64,000 nucleotides of DNA from an uncultured bacterium (GTDB taxonomy: Bacteria > Bacillota > Clostridia > Lachnospirales > Lachnospiraceae). The position numbers and the translations under genes are program-made. The stretch is taken from assembly GCA_947381965.1 (NCBI GenBank), contig CANCXX010000025.1, positions 1 to 64,000 on the forward strand. The letters run 5' to 3'. This document shows positions 50,793-59,332 of this stretch, in pieces; within the stretch, counting starts at the first letter, position 1, and the number at the start of each line of letters is the position of its first letter. The notes below the pieces were generated by a model. That model saw only the letters and a program-made list of their open reading frames with translations, was not told the origin of the DNA and searched no databases.

Positions 50793-52494
50793 AATCATCC
50801 CCCTGCTGCTCATCACTTTCTCTGTACCTGAACCTTAACAGCGTCATCATACATTGAGAGATTGCACAGTATTCTTTATTATTTAAGTGCCAAGGATAGC
50901 ACCCATGTTTAAAAAACTTATCTGTATAATAAAACGCATTATCTTTTGTTTCCCAAACAAGCACACCCTGCATATGTTCAGAAAAATAATTATATTTTTT
51001 TTCTAGTATTTGATTTTGCATTCTTATTTCATCAATATTTTCAAATGGTGTCAACTTTCCGTTCTCGTCCAAAATATTCTCGGACAGATAATTTTTGACC
51101 AGAATAATACTTTTCGTCTGAACATAAACCTCCAGCAGTTTTATGAATTTATCACATGATTCTCTCCACAACTCCCATGTCTTACTGCTGTTCATATCCA
51201 AAACTTCATAGGAAATTCCAAGCTGGTCTGATATTTCGAGAAATGCATCACTTATTGTAAAATAACTTTCATCAATTTTACCTGTGTCAAACCTTTCCTC
51301 CAAAAAGTCTATCAGCACATAGTCAATATCATGAAATTCACATTTATTTTTGTTTTTCAGACACTTTGTAAAATCCTGTATAAGATGTTTCTGTCTGTAC
51401 TCGCTTTTATGAGATAAATTAAGACCGCATGCTTCCTTATATCCATTTGACATCATACTGATAATATTGGAAAAGCTGTAATGATTATTCAAAAATTCCG
51501 GTGTCCCCACCTGCATCATCATCTTTGCCACAATCATCAGATTATAGCTGCCAATCACACATATGTTATATCTTCCAAAAATATTTGTATCTATTCTACC
51601 CGTCCTACAATAAGTAGAAAAATGAGGGTTAATTGTTAATAAGTTAATGTTAAAATTTTTTTGCAAAATATCCTCATATCTTTCATAGCAGACCTTATAA
51701 TACTTGGTTAGTATAGGATAAATTTGACGCATAATAACAACTGCCCTTTCTGTAATAATGCGTTGTAGTATATCCTTCCATTCTTCAAATATCCCTCTTT
51801 CTTTAAAACTGGTCAGTAAGTAATCTATAGCCTTAAATCTGTCATCAATAAAATTTATATTATGAATGGTACTAGACTGTCTATAACGGTAAAAATATAA
51901 TCTTTCATTTACACATGCAACCTTATCTGAAAGGGCAAATATAATAGGAATTACTGCAAAGTCTTCAAATTTAATATCTGGCTGTTCTATTCGGTTGTAC
52001 AATAAAAAGTCCTTACGGTAAAGCTTTCCCCACATTGTATATTTTACAGATACAATAAATTCCGGTTCCTGCGTAATCCTTACGCATTTTTTTTCTAAAT
52101 CCTGCAATGAAAAATCTGATATTTTGCCTCCGGGCAATTCTACATCTGCATCGCAGACGGCAATACTTGCTCCTGTATCCAGAATTGCATTTAGCAGGAG
52201 TTCCACCATATTCTCATAAATCCAGTCATCTGAATCCACAAAAACCACATATTCTCCCTTTGCCTCTCTTAAACCTATATTGCGGCAGACCGCCTGTCCC
52301 TCATTCTTTTTAGTGATTACACGTATTCTGTTATCCTTCTTCGCCCACAAATAACATATTTCGCCAGAATGATCTGTTGATCCATCATTAATCAGCAATA
52401 TCTCCAAATCCTTGCAGGTTTGATTTACTATAGATCCAATGCACTCATCCAAATATTCTTCCACATTATAAACAGGAACAATTATGCTTACCAT
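50782..52494 (-). CDS. GT2 glycosyltransferase fused to a DUF6270-like domain
   Basis: 570 residues. Residues 1-290 are a GT-A glycosyltransferase (VSIIVPVYNVEEYLDECI, LINDGSTDHSG, VDSDDWIY, and WGKLYRKDFL). From about 315 a second domain begins NICVIGSYNLMIVAKMMM, then FSNIISMMSNGY, DYVLIDFLEERFD and YLSENILDENGKL, which fits DUF6270, a probable SGNH-hydrolase/acyltransferase-type fold. The glycosyltransferase would add a sugar and the second domain could acylate or deacylate it. AT-rich, in the middle of locus B. Overlaps the epimerase gene by 11 bp. Confidence 0.8.
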   Translation of the reverse strand: MVSIIVPVYNVEEYLDECIGSIVNQTCKDLEILLINDGSTDHSGEICYLWAKKDNRIRVITKKNEGQAVCRNIGLREAKGEYVVFVDSDDWIYENMVELLLNAILDTGASIAVCDADVELPGGKISDFSLQDLEKKCVRITQEPEFIVSVKYTMWGKLYRKDFLLYNRIEQPDIKFEDFAVIPIIFALSDKVACVNERLYFYRYRQSSTIHNINFIDDRFKAIDYLLTSFKERGIFEEWKDILQRIITERAVVIMRQIYPILTKYYKVCYERYEDILQKNFNINLLTINPHFSTYCRTGRIDTNIFGRYNICVIGSYNLMIVAKMMMQVGTPEFLNNHYSFSNIISMMSNGYKEACGLNLSHKSEYRQKHLIQDFTKCLKNKNKCEFHDIDYVLIDFLEERFDTGKIDESYFTISDAFLEISDQLGISYEVLDMNSSKTWELWRESCDKFIKLLEVYVQTKSIILVKNYLSENILDENGKLTPFENIDEIRMQNQILEKKYNYFSEHMQGVLVWETKDNAFYYTDKFFKHGCYPWHLNNKEYCAISQCMMTLLRFRYRESDEQQGDDYAV

Positions 52495-52509
52495 TTATCC
52501 AACTCCTTT

Positions 52510-53628
52510 TTAAAGTCTGACCATTTCCTGAAAAGTCTGAACAGCAGTTGACGCCTGCCCATAATTTCTCACCTGTTTATCAACCTCAATAGACAGCATG
52601 GGAATATTATTTTCTTCCATTTTCTTCCGAATTAGCGGATAATCATACTCTTCCGGATCACAAAATTTGGTCATTAACATGATTACTCCGTCTGCATTAT
52701 TTTCTTTTACCAAATTTAAAATATATTCGTCTCTTTTAACTTTCCCTCCTATTACCGTAGAGCATCCATACATATTTAGGTACTGATGTACTAAAGCTCC
52801 AATCAAATCTTCTTCTTCCTTTACATCAACCCTAAATTGTCTGGATTCGTGCGCGACATCATCTGCCACAACAGCAATCTTATTATTGTGGAAAATGTCC
52901 AATAAATCCTTACTGTCAGCAATAATTCCCGTTGTTACTACCCGGATTCCTCTAAAAATTTTCGGCTTGCATACTTCTAATTCATTTATAAGCTGCTTAA
53001 CCAATTCAGTATGTTCTTTTTTATCCATAAAATATCCGCTTTTAATAACATAGCTGCGATATAATGGGGATACTTCTCCCGGATATGCCGCTGCTGTCCG
53101 AGCAAATTTTCTCATTACAGAATTATGTTCATTATATACATCTATTGCCTGCTTTAACTTGTCATTCTTAAGCCTTTGACCGCTTATTCTCTCTAGTTTC
53201 CAAATAATATTTTGGTATTGTTCATATAAAAACGAGTAAGCTCCTCTGCTTTCTCTGTTTTGAGGGTAATTTACGGGAATGATATCAATATCGGGAACCG
53301 CATATTTCCAATTCTGTGTTGCACATTTTAGTGAATCGCACAAAGTTGTAATCATAACAGCCGATACTCCTTTGTAAACACCTTTTAATGCCAGTTCAAA
53401 ATTTGTCTGTAAAATCCCGCATACATATGCCGGAAAAAAATTTTTAGATAACTTAACTTCCATCCCGCTCCCCCACATACCAAAAGGAATCATATCCAAT
53501 GCGTAAATAATCTGTTCTGGAATATATAAGGGAAAACAGCCAATTATTTTTCTATTTTTCTCAATATACTCACTCATTTTTCTTCCAGGTGAGTTGACTA
53601 TATCCTCAAAAGGTTTAAAATTTATCAT
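52510..53628 (-). CDS. 2-hydroxyacyl-CoA dehydratase family subunit (HgdB-like)
   Basis: 372 residues, PF06050. The family pattern is well kept: FPLYIPEQIIYALDMIPFGMWG, then Cys70 in PAYVCGILQTNFELAL, Cys97 and Cys102 in TTLCDSLKCATQNW, VNYPQNRESRGA, and Cys323 in KFCDPEEYDYP. These cysteines match the [4Fe-4S] ligands of known subunits. Such enzymes, when activated by one ATP-driven electron, remove water from (R)-2-hydroxyacyl thioesters through a ketyl radical. Together with the subunit at 54631-55818 and the activase at 55766-56608 it would form a full system. It is unusual to find this inside a polysaccharide locus; the substrate may be an acyl-ACP. Confidence 0.88.
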   Translation of the reverse strand: MINFKPFEDIVNSPGRKMSEYIEKNRKIIGCFPLYIPEQIIYALDMIPFGMWGSGMEVKLSKNFFPAYVCGILQTNFELALKGVYKGVSAVMITTLCDSLKCATQNWKYAVPDIDIIPVNYPQNRESRGAYSFLYEQYQNIIWKLERISGQRLKNDKLKQAIDVYNEHNSVMRKFARTAAAYPGEVSPLYRSYVIKSGYFMDKKEHTELVKQLINELEVCKPKIFRGIRVVTTGIIADSKDLLDIFHNNKIAVVADDVAHESRQFRVDVKEEEDLIGALVHQYLNMYGCSTVIGGKVKRDEYILNLVKENNADGVIMLMTKFCDPEEYDYPLIRKKMEENNIPMLSIEVDKQVRNYGQASTAVQTFQEMVRL

Positions 53629-53637
53629 TTACATTCC

Positions 53638-54630
53638 TCAATTCTTCAAAATATCTTTTAAAGACAAAGTTTGGGCTGATGGCTCCATACTACTTACTAT
53701 CCTTTGTACCTTATGTGTATCGTGTACAGTAGTAATAATAACCTGTTTATCCTTTAAATCTGCCTCATCAATTTTAAGTACTGGAATCTCCTCCACATAT
53801 GTTCCTGCCTTAAACACATCCACAAAGGCAGTTACGTTATAATCTTCCTTTATTTTTTCGTATAAAAATATTCCTAAGTCTCCTGCACCATAAATAACAA
53901 CTGGCTTTTTACTAATCCCCAGCTCTCCCTTATGCCTGACTAATTCACACAATGTTTGATACCTCAAGTTTACAGTCATATAATTATCTTCCTGTTTTTG
54001 GGCATCAAAAGCTACATTTCTTAAAAGTTTTCCTGAATCATAATGATGTGCACAAAAGTTTAAAAATTCCTCTGCTCCATCAAAGTAGCTTCTTAAAGCC
54101 TCTCTGTTTCCTCCCGGCTTATATTGGGGCAAAACGAACGACCGGAAATTTAAAGGCTGTCTACCAATTTCATTTTTCACTAAAAAAAGAATTTCATTTT
54201 CACTGCAGTTCTTTTTAATGACTGATTCTATATATTCACTGTGTCTGTCTATATATTCAATTTCATTTTCTGATACAACGATGCGTATAAAACAAGTAGC
54301 CGTTTGTGTTCTATTCAAAAATCTAAAGATTTTTTTTTGATATTTTTCGTACAGTTTATCATATTCAGTTTCAAACAAAAATTCTTTATCGTGCATGAAA
54401 ATAAACTTGCTACTAATATCATAAAACATTTTAGGACTATTTTCATAACGGGCCAAATTATCTTTCAACATAAAGTCGCAAAAATCGTTTTCCATATAGT
54501 GGAGCACATATTTAAAATCATACGTGATCAACCAGTCAAATACTCCAGAGTAGCTTCGCAATCCATATTTCGACATGGAAGAGGCCGTAGGACATAGTGT
54601 CCCTAATGAACAAAAATCTTCAAATATCAT
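53638..54630 (-). CDS. DUF1796-like protein with C-terminal Rossmann-like domain
   Basis: 330 residues. The first 200 residues (CSLGTLCPTASSMSKYGLRSYSGVFDWLITYDFKYVLHYM) resemble DUF1796, described as putative papain-like cysteine peptidases with a Cys near the N-terminus. From about 235 a Rossmann-like CoA/nucleotide-binding domain follows: PVVIYGAGDLGIFLYEKIK, VTAFVDVFKAGTYVEEIPVL, KQVIITTVHD. Such C-terminal domains occur in sugar-modifying proteins. It lies between the two dehydratase subunit genes and directly after the stop codon of the first. GGAG is 9 nt upstream. Its role is unknown; a function in the same acyl pathway is inferred from position. Confidence 0.65.
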   Translation of the reverse strand: MIFEDFCSLGTLCPTASSMSKYGLRSYSGVFDWLITYDFKYVLHYMENDFCDFMLKDNLARYENSPKMFYDISSKFIFMHDKEFLFETEYDKLYEKYQKKIFRFLNRTQTATCFIRIVVSENEIEYIDRHSEYIESVIKKNCSENEILFLVKNEIGRQPLNFRSFVLPQYKPGGNREALRSYFDGAEEFLNFCAHHYDSGKLLRNVAFDAQKQEDNYMTVNLRYQTLCELVRHKGELGISKKPVVIYGAGDLGIFLYEKIKEDYNVTAFVDVFKAGTYVEEIPVLKIDEADLKDKQVIITTVHDTHKVQRIVSSMEPSAQTLSLKDILKN

Positions 54631-55818
54631 CTATTTCGACTCCATCAATTCATAAAAACCTTGTAATCTAGTATCATACTGTGCTTCTGAAAAGCATTGT
54701 TTATCTGCCTGATCGCCATCAAAGGTAATAATTGGTATCTGCTCCTTATCCTCTATCTGTCGAATCATCTCATACATAATTCCACTCCATATTTTACAGC
54801 TTCTGCTCATATGCACCAGCATACCATCACATTTCTTCTTTCGTATTTCACCAATCCTCATATCTCTGGCACGTTCCAAGCTCACTGCATTTGGAACATA
54901 TGTATATGCTTTAAGCATTTCGTCAAAGGTGCTATATTCTATGCCATAAGCATTTGTGTAAATGGCTCCCACCATATTAATTCCGTACCCTGCAAAACTG
55001 ACAGACAGCTTTGCAAGATACGGCCAGCAACAAATTCCTTCATACAATACCCTATATTTCCAGTCAATTTTCTTTTTATTTTTATACTTATTATTTTTTT
55101 CCTTTAATTCATCATATAACAGCTGTAATGCTTCAATTGTTTCTTTTTTTCCGCGCTGGCACACTACAAGTCCCATATAATTAAACAAATCCGTACCACG
55201 CAAAGCAGTACTATCCTCTATTAATAAATCTGAAATTCGATTCCAGAGTCTTCCCGCCTGATTGGAAATTGACATAATATCTTTAAATTTTTGTTCACTA
55301 AATTTATGTCCAGTAATATTTTCCAGCTCCCTAATTGCTTCATAAAATTGCTCTTTTATATAAGCCAGCCTGACATCATCTGTTTCATATTCTGTATTGT
55401 ACGGCACGTCTATCAGTATTAATGGGATATTAAACTTTTGCTCCAGATATTTATACCATTTCATTAATTGATGGCAAATATTACTACAGCAGAGTAAATA
55501 ATCCGGTTCGGGAATCTTTTCACTAATCATCTCATTATCAAAAGAATAGCCTATATTGACCTTTGCATAAGAACAAATATCATTTGAAAATCCACAGGCT
55601 TCCGCCTTTTTGCAACAGGCCGTGTCTTCCCCCTTTACAGCTGCTGTTGCTGAATGGTTTTCTGGATATATCACACATAAATCCATTGTTTGGACAATTT
55701 CCTGTGGGAAATTAGATGTTACCCATCCCACCTTTTCCCCATTATTCTTTGCAATTATGGCATTCTCATAATGCTTTTTCATCAAAAAATTTATCTGTTC
55801 TTTTGCTTTCATAGCCAT
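54631..55818 (-). CDS. 2-hydroxyacyl-CoA dehydratase family subunit (HgdA/BcrB-like)
   Basis: About 395 residues. The pattern GWVTSNFPQEIVQTMDLCVIYPENHSA, ACGFSNDICSYAKVNIG, LLCCSNICHQLMKWYKYLEQKFNIPLILIDVPYN, and CDGMLVHMSRSCKIWSGIM ... PIITFDGDQAD is that of PF06050 proteins of the alpha-type. Many cysteines (about 48, 68, 69, 75, 82, 110, 111, 115) could serve as cluster ligands. It overlaps the activase gene by about 50 bp, starting at ATG 55818 (or 55812), with GGGG upstream. It is the second half of the dehydratase heterodimer. The natural acyl substrate is not known here. Confidence 0.85.
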   Translation of the reverse strand: MAMKAKEQINFLMKKHYENAIIAKNNGEKVGWVTSNFPQEIVQTMDLCVIYPENHSATAAVKGEDTACCKKAEACGFSNDICSYAKVNIGYSFDNEMISEKIPEPDYLLCCSNICHQLMKWYKYLEQKFNIPLILIDVPYNTEYETDDVRLAYIKEQFYEAIRELENITGHKFSEQKFKDIMSISNQAGRLWNRISDLLIEDSTALRGTDLFNYMGLVVCQRGKKETIEALQLLYDELKEKNNKYKNKKKIDWKYRVLYEGICCWPYLAKLSVSFAGYGINMVGAIYTNAYGIEYSTFDEMLKAYTYVPNAVSLERARDMRIGEIRKKKCDGMLVHMSRSCKIWSGIMYEMIRQIEDKEQIPIITFDGDQADKQCFSEAQYDTRLQGFYELMESK

Positions 55819-56608
55819 GCCCCTTTTCTTCCTTATAGATCTGATACCCAAAAAGAGCTGCACCTATAGCTCCGTTCAACTGACAATATTCATTTGCATA
55901 GACTTTCGTATGCAGAGTTTCTTCCAGTGCCTTTATAATACCAAGGTCATGGGCGACTCCCCCTGTAAGAACCACGTCGTCTTCCACGCCAACCCTTTGC
56001 GCTAAAGTTCCCACCCGGCTAGCAATGGAGCGATGTACACCTGCAAGAATATCTTCCCTTTCCACTGCATTTGCTAAATACGAAATTACTTCCGTTTCTG
56101 CAAAGACTGTACAAGTGGAGCTAATGTCTATTTTTTGTTTGGACAAAGCGCTTTTTTGGGAAAACTCTGATATCGGAATATTAAGCACTCTGGACATAAC
56201 TTCCAAAAAACGGCCTGTGCCTGCCGCGCACTTATCATTCATTAAGAAATTCTTCATTTTCCCGTTTTCATCAATTTTAAGCACTTTTGCATCCTGTCCT
56301 CCTATATCTATGACTGTTTTTACATTTGGATATAAAAAGACAGCTCCTTTTGCATGACAACTCAATTCACTTATCTGATCATCCGCCCTTTGATATGTAT
56401 TTCTCCCATAACCTGTTGCCACAACAAATGCTATATTCTCCCAATTTATCTCTGAATTTTTAAATAACTTGCCTATTACTGTATCTGGCCCCTCTGTTCC
56501 TGCACCTAAAAATACTACATCCTGCGCGACAATGCACTCTCCATTTTTCATGATTACAGCTTTGGAAGCTGTGGAGCCAATATCAATTCCTAAAGTAAAA
56601 GTATCCAT
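55766..56608 (-). CDS. 2-hydroxyacyl-CoA dehydratase activase (HgdC/BadF-BcrD type ATPase)
   Basis: 280 residues of the ASKHA fold. It opens LGIDIGSTASKAVIM, has VATGYGRN, VIDIGGQDAKVL, and the two cysteines that hold a [4Fe-4S] cluster between the monomers of a homodimer: Cys127 (NDKCAAGTGRF) and Cys166 (SSTCTVFAE). LTGGVAHDLGI closes the nucleotide site. It uses ATP hydrolysis to inject a low-potential electron into the dehydratase. The C-terminal end overlaps the following dehydratase subunit gene. An electron donor (ferredoxin or flavodoxin) must exist elsewhere; the iron-sulfur protein at 59329-60432 could be one. Confidence 0.93.
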   Translation of the reverse strand: MDTFTLGIDIGSTASKAVIMKNGECIVAQDVVFLGAGTEGPDTVIGKLFKNSEINWENIAFVVATGYGRNTYQRADDQISELSCHAKGAVFLYPNVKTVIDIGGQDAKVLKIDENGKMKNFLMNDKCAAGTGRFLEVMSRVLNIPISEFSQKSALSKQKIDISSTCTVFAETEVISYLANAVEREDILAGVHRSIASRVGTLAQRVGVEDDVVLTGGVAHDLGIIKALEETLHTKVYANEYCQLNGAIGAALFGYQIYKEEKGHGYESKRTDKFFDEKAL

Positions 56609-56628
56609 TTTACAGTCTCCATATTATT

Positions 56629-56871
56629 TTAATTTATATATTTTTCTATAAGGTGAATCATTGCCCCTACATTTTTCAAAGAAGTATATTCTTCCATTTT
56701 AAACTTGACTCCAAAACACTTTTCGATTGCAATAACAAGATTAACATGCACCAAAGAATCCCATCCTTCTACATCCGCCGCTGTTGTTTCATCCGAAACA
56801 GTAAGTTCCTCATCATCAAAAATATCTCTGAAAATCTCATTGACTTTTTCATAAATATTAGCTTTTTCCAT
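56629..56871 (-). CDS. Acyl carrier protein
   Basis: 80 residues, typical ACP. The phosphopantetheine attachment serine is Ser39 in EGWDSLVHVN, preceded by the usual acidic helix I (EKVNEIFRDIFDDEEL) and followed by helices II and III. A ACP gene beside an FkbH-like gene is the standard arrangement for glyceryl-ACP synthesis. It overlaps the FkbH-like gene by 14 bp, so the two are translationally coupled. A phosphopantetheinyl transferase is not seen in the window. Confidence 0.93.
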   Translation of the reverse strand: MEKANIYEKVNEIFRDIFDDEELTVSDETTAADVEGWDSLVHVNLVIAIEKCFGVKFKMEEYTSLKNVGAMIHLIEKYIN

Positions 56872-58663
56872 ATACTTTTTTCTCCACTTCTATTACATTA
56901 TTCATAAATCCACGGCTTCCATCCAGACACAATTTCCATTTTGTGTTTCCCGCTTTATCTTCTTCTATTTTACAAAAACCACACTCTTCATAAAACCTCT
57001 CAACCATATGGTTTTTTTCTGTTGGATAATAATATCCCCTTATTTCTTTTATACTTTTTTCAATACTACTGGCAATTACTGCATCTAACATCGCCTTTTC
57101 CATATCACGTTTAAGGACTCTGCAACTCATCAGCCATAATTCTATATGAAGCACATTATCATCTATCCTTCCAATAACTAATGAAACAATTCCATTATCC
57201 CCAAATTTATCCTTAAGTCTTCCATATAATGTTATATACTTTGTATTATCAATTATCTCTTCTATTTCCTTTTGTGTATATCTTCTTGTTGTAAGATTAA
57301 ACTGATTACTTTTATTTGCCAGCTGGACAATCCTCGAAATTTCTGCTTTGGAAAATGGAAGTATTACTGCTGTCATTTCAAGTGACTTTAAATAATCCTG
57401 ATACTCTTTATATTTTGAAACGGCTTGTTTTCTTTTTTCATTTGCCTGATACATTTCCGTTCTTTTTTGGTCATCATCAGAAAATCTTGTTAGCTCAAAA
57501 TAGCCGTTTTCGCTTATCTCTCTTATATAATTTTCAACTCTTGACAATCCAGGTACAGAAATTTGAGGGAGCTGTCCCGCCACCAATTCTCTTTCAGCCG
57601 GATTATCATCTATAAATACCACACTATCCTGCGTAATTCCTAATTCTCTTATAATTTCTGTAATATTTACGCTTTTAGGCTCCCAATTAGCCTTGATTAT
57701 AATAAAATCCTCTTTGGTCAGTACACTATCCTTTATCTCCAGACCTTCCAGCGCAATATTTTCTTCATTTTTTGATGAGATGTTCAAAAGTATCCCCAAA
57801 TCCCTTTGATTTTTTATAAACGTCTGAAATTCACAGTATGCCTGCCCCACTGACGTTTCCTGCCCAATCTCTATATTATCTTTTCCCTCTTCTGCTATTA
57901 CACCTCCCCACAAGGTATTGTCTAAATCTAACACCATTGCTTTTTTATTTTTTCCGTACAAAGACTTAACAATAAGTGAAATATTTCTGCTTAATACAGG
58001 AATAGCCTCAACGCTTAAGCAATATTTAAACATATACCACGCAAATGGGTCTTCCCACTTTTCCAGTCCATAATAAGCCGAAATATAGTTGATATCATTA
58101 ATATAAAAGTTTTCATGCCGATTTGCATAATCATTAAATTTCATGTTTATTTTAGTAATAAAGTTTATCTTTCCCCGATAATCACTTACCTCTATGTTAC
58201 CCATTAATCTGTAAAATGGCATTTCCATATTGTTTTGGATAATTATGCAATTATACCTTAGAAAAATACTATCCCAAATCTGTTCAAACTTATCATATGT
58301 TCTCTGAAGCTTCACTTCCACATTTTCAGTATTGTCGCTTATCTGTGGCCATTCACATATGTTCCTGTTACTGGTATGAATATACACTATATCCGGGTTA
58401 AATGTATCCAGTGCAATATTATCAAACAATGCTTCTTCATAAAATCTTCCATATGCCGACTCATAAAATACAGGCCTTATTCCCTCATTCAGCAAAAAAA
58501 GTTCCAAACAATCCTTAATCTCACTGGTAGTGGAGCCTCCTAATAATGCTATTTTTATCTGAATTACCTTTTTTTCTTCTATTTCCTGCAATAGCCTTCT
58601 TCTTATACTTTTCTTTTTTGAAAGTATGTAAGCAGTATCTATTGGATACTCTAATTCCTTCAT
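56858..58663 (-). CDS. FkbH-like glyceryl-ACP forming enzyme
   Basis: 601 residues. Residues 1-230 form an N-terminal region (IKIALLGGSTTSEIKDCLE) of SGNH-like kind. A HAD-IIIC domain follows with DLDNTLWGG (Asp246, the HAD nucleophile), LLNISSKNEENI, and FIDDNPAERE. The C-terminal 170 residues are a GNAT-like domain (LQLANKSNQFNLTTRRYT, YYYPTEKNHMVERFYEECGF). In known systems FkbH-like proteins take 1,3-bisphosphoglycerate, dephosphorylate it and place glyceryl on an ACP. The ACP lies immediately downstream. This is the likely entry enzyme of the acyl pathway proposed for this locus. Confidence 0.9.
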   Translation of the reverse strand: MKELEYPIDTAYILSKKKSIRRRLLQEIEEKKVIQIKIALLGGSTTSEIKDCLELFLLNEGIRPVFYESAYGRFYEEALFDNIALDTFNPDIVYIHTSNRNICEWPQISDNTENVEVKLQRTYDKFEQIWDSIFLRYNCIIIQNNMEMPFYRLMGNIEVSDYRGKINFITKINMKFNDYANRHENFYINDINYISAYYGLEKWEDPFAWYMFKYCLSVEAIPVLSRNISLIVKSLYGKNKKAMVLDLDNTLWGGVIAEEGKDNIEIGQETSVGQAYCEFQTFIKNQRDLGILLNISSKNEENIALEGLEIKDSVLTKEDFIIIKANWEPKSVNITEIIRELGITQDSVVFIDDNPAERELVAGQLPQISVPGLSRVENYIREISENGYFELTRFSDDDQKRTEMYQANEKRKQAVSKYKEYQDYLKSLEMTAVILPFSKAEISRIVQLANKSNQFNLTTRRYTQKEIEEIIDNTKYITLYGRLKDKFGDNGIVSLVIGRIDDNVLHIELWLMSCRVLKRDMEKAMLDAVIASSIEKSIKEIRGYYYPTEKNHMVERFYEECGFCKIEEDKAGNTKWKLCLDGSRGFMNNVIEVEKKVYGKS

Positions 58664-58678
58664 TTCATCTCCTAACCT

Positions 58679-59332
58679 TTACTTCCGCTTTCCCCAATCT
58701 ACCAGACCAAAGCACTGGCCCGACGGCGTACCATACATAGAGTTTGCTTTTACTATTCCCCCAGTTAGTGTATTTGCTGATATAACTGCCCCGTCTTTAA
58801 TTTTTGTTCCTTTTAAAATAGTTGATTTTATTCCAATCCATACATGATTTCCGATTTCAACCTTTCTTGGGGGATTAGAACGGACGCCATTTTCATTATA
58901 AATGGGATGAAAATCGCTATCAAAGATTGTTACCATTCTCCCCATCAGAACATCATTTCCAATTGAAATTTCTTTCTGTGCAATAATTACACTATCAGTA
59001 TTAATAATGCAGTTTCCAATCATAAGCCGTGCACCGGGATGTACCTGCATAAACGCTCCATAATTAATCCTGGCTGTACCATTCACAACAAAAACCGAAT
59101 TTTTCATCAGCATGAAATAAGTTTCTCTTCTAGAACCCTTAAATAAATTATTTCCAAGGTAAATATCTCCATGTAACTCTATTTGTGCGCTGTCATCAAT
59201 ATCTGTCTTGGCACCCTTCATAGGATAAAAAAATACATCTTTGTCTCTATGTACATTTGGGGAAAAGTAATTTAACCGGAAGTATTTAAACAGGTCTACA
59301 TTTTTTAAATACCAATTTATTTTATATTTCAT
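58679..59332 (-). CDS. Left-handed beta-helix acyltransferase (CatB-like)
   Basis: About 217 residues. Hexapeptide repeats run from residue 55 to 200: LHGDIYLGNNLF, FVVNGTARINYGAFMQVHPGARLMIGNCIINTDSVIIAQKEISIGNDVLMG, then VEIGNHVWIGIKSTILKGTKIKDGAVISANTL. A catalytic-type His lies in FDSDFHPIY. The fold is that of O-acetyltransferases of the CatB/NodL group that use acetyl-CoA or other acyl thioesters. It is the best candidate for transferring the ACP-borne acyl group to a sugar. The ATG at 59332 overlaps the upstream stop as ATGA. Confidence 0.85.
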   Translation of the reverse strand: MKYKINWYLKNVDLFKYFRLNYFSPNVHRDKDVFFYPMKGAKTDIDDSAQIELHGDIYLGNNLFKGSRRETYFMLMKNSVFVVNGTARINYGAFMQVHPGARLMIGNCIINTDSVIIAQKEISIGNDVLMGRMVTIFDSDFHPIYNENGVRSNPPRKVEIGNHVWIGIKSTILKGTKIKDGAVISANTLTGGIVKANSMYGTPSGQCFGLVDWGKRK

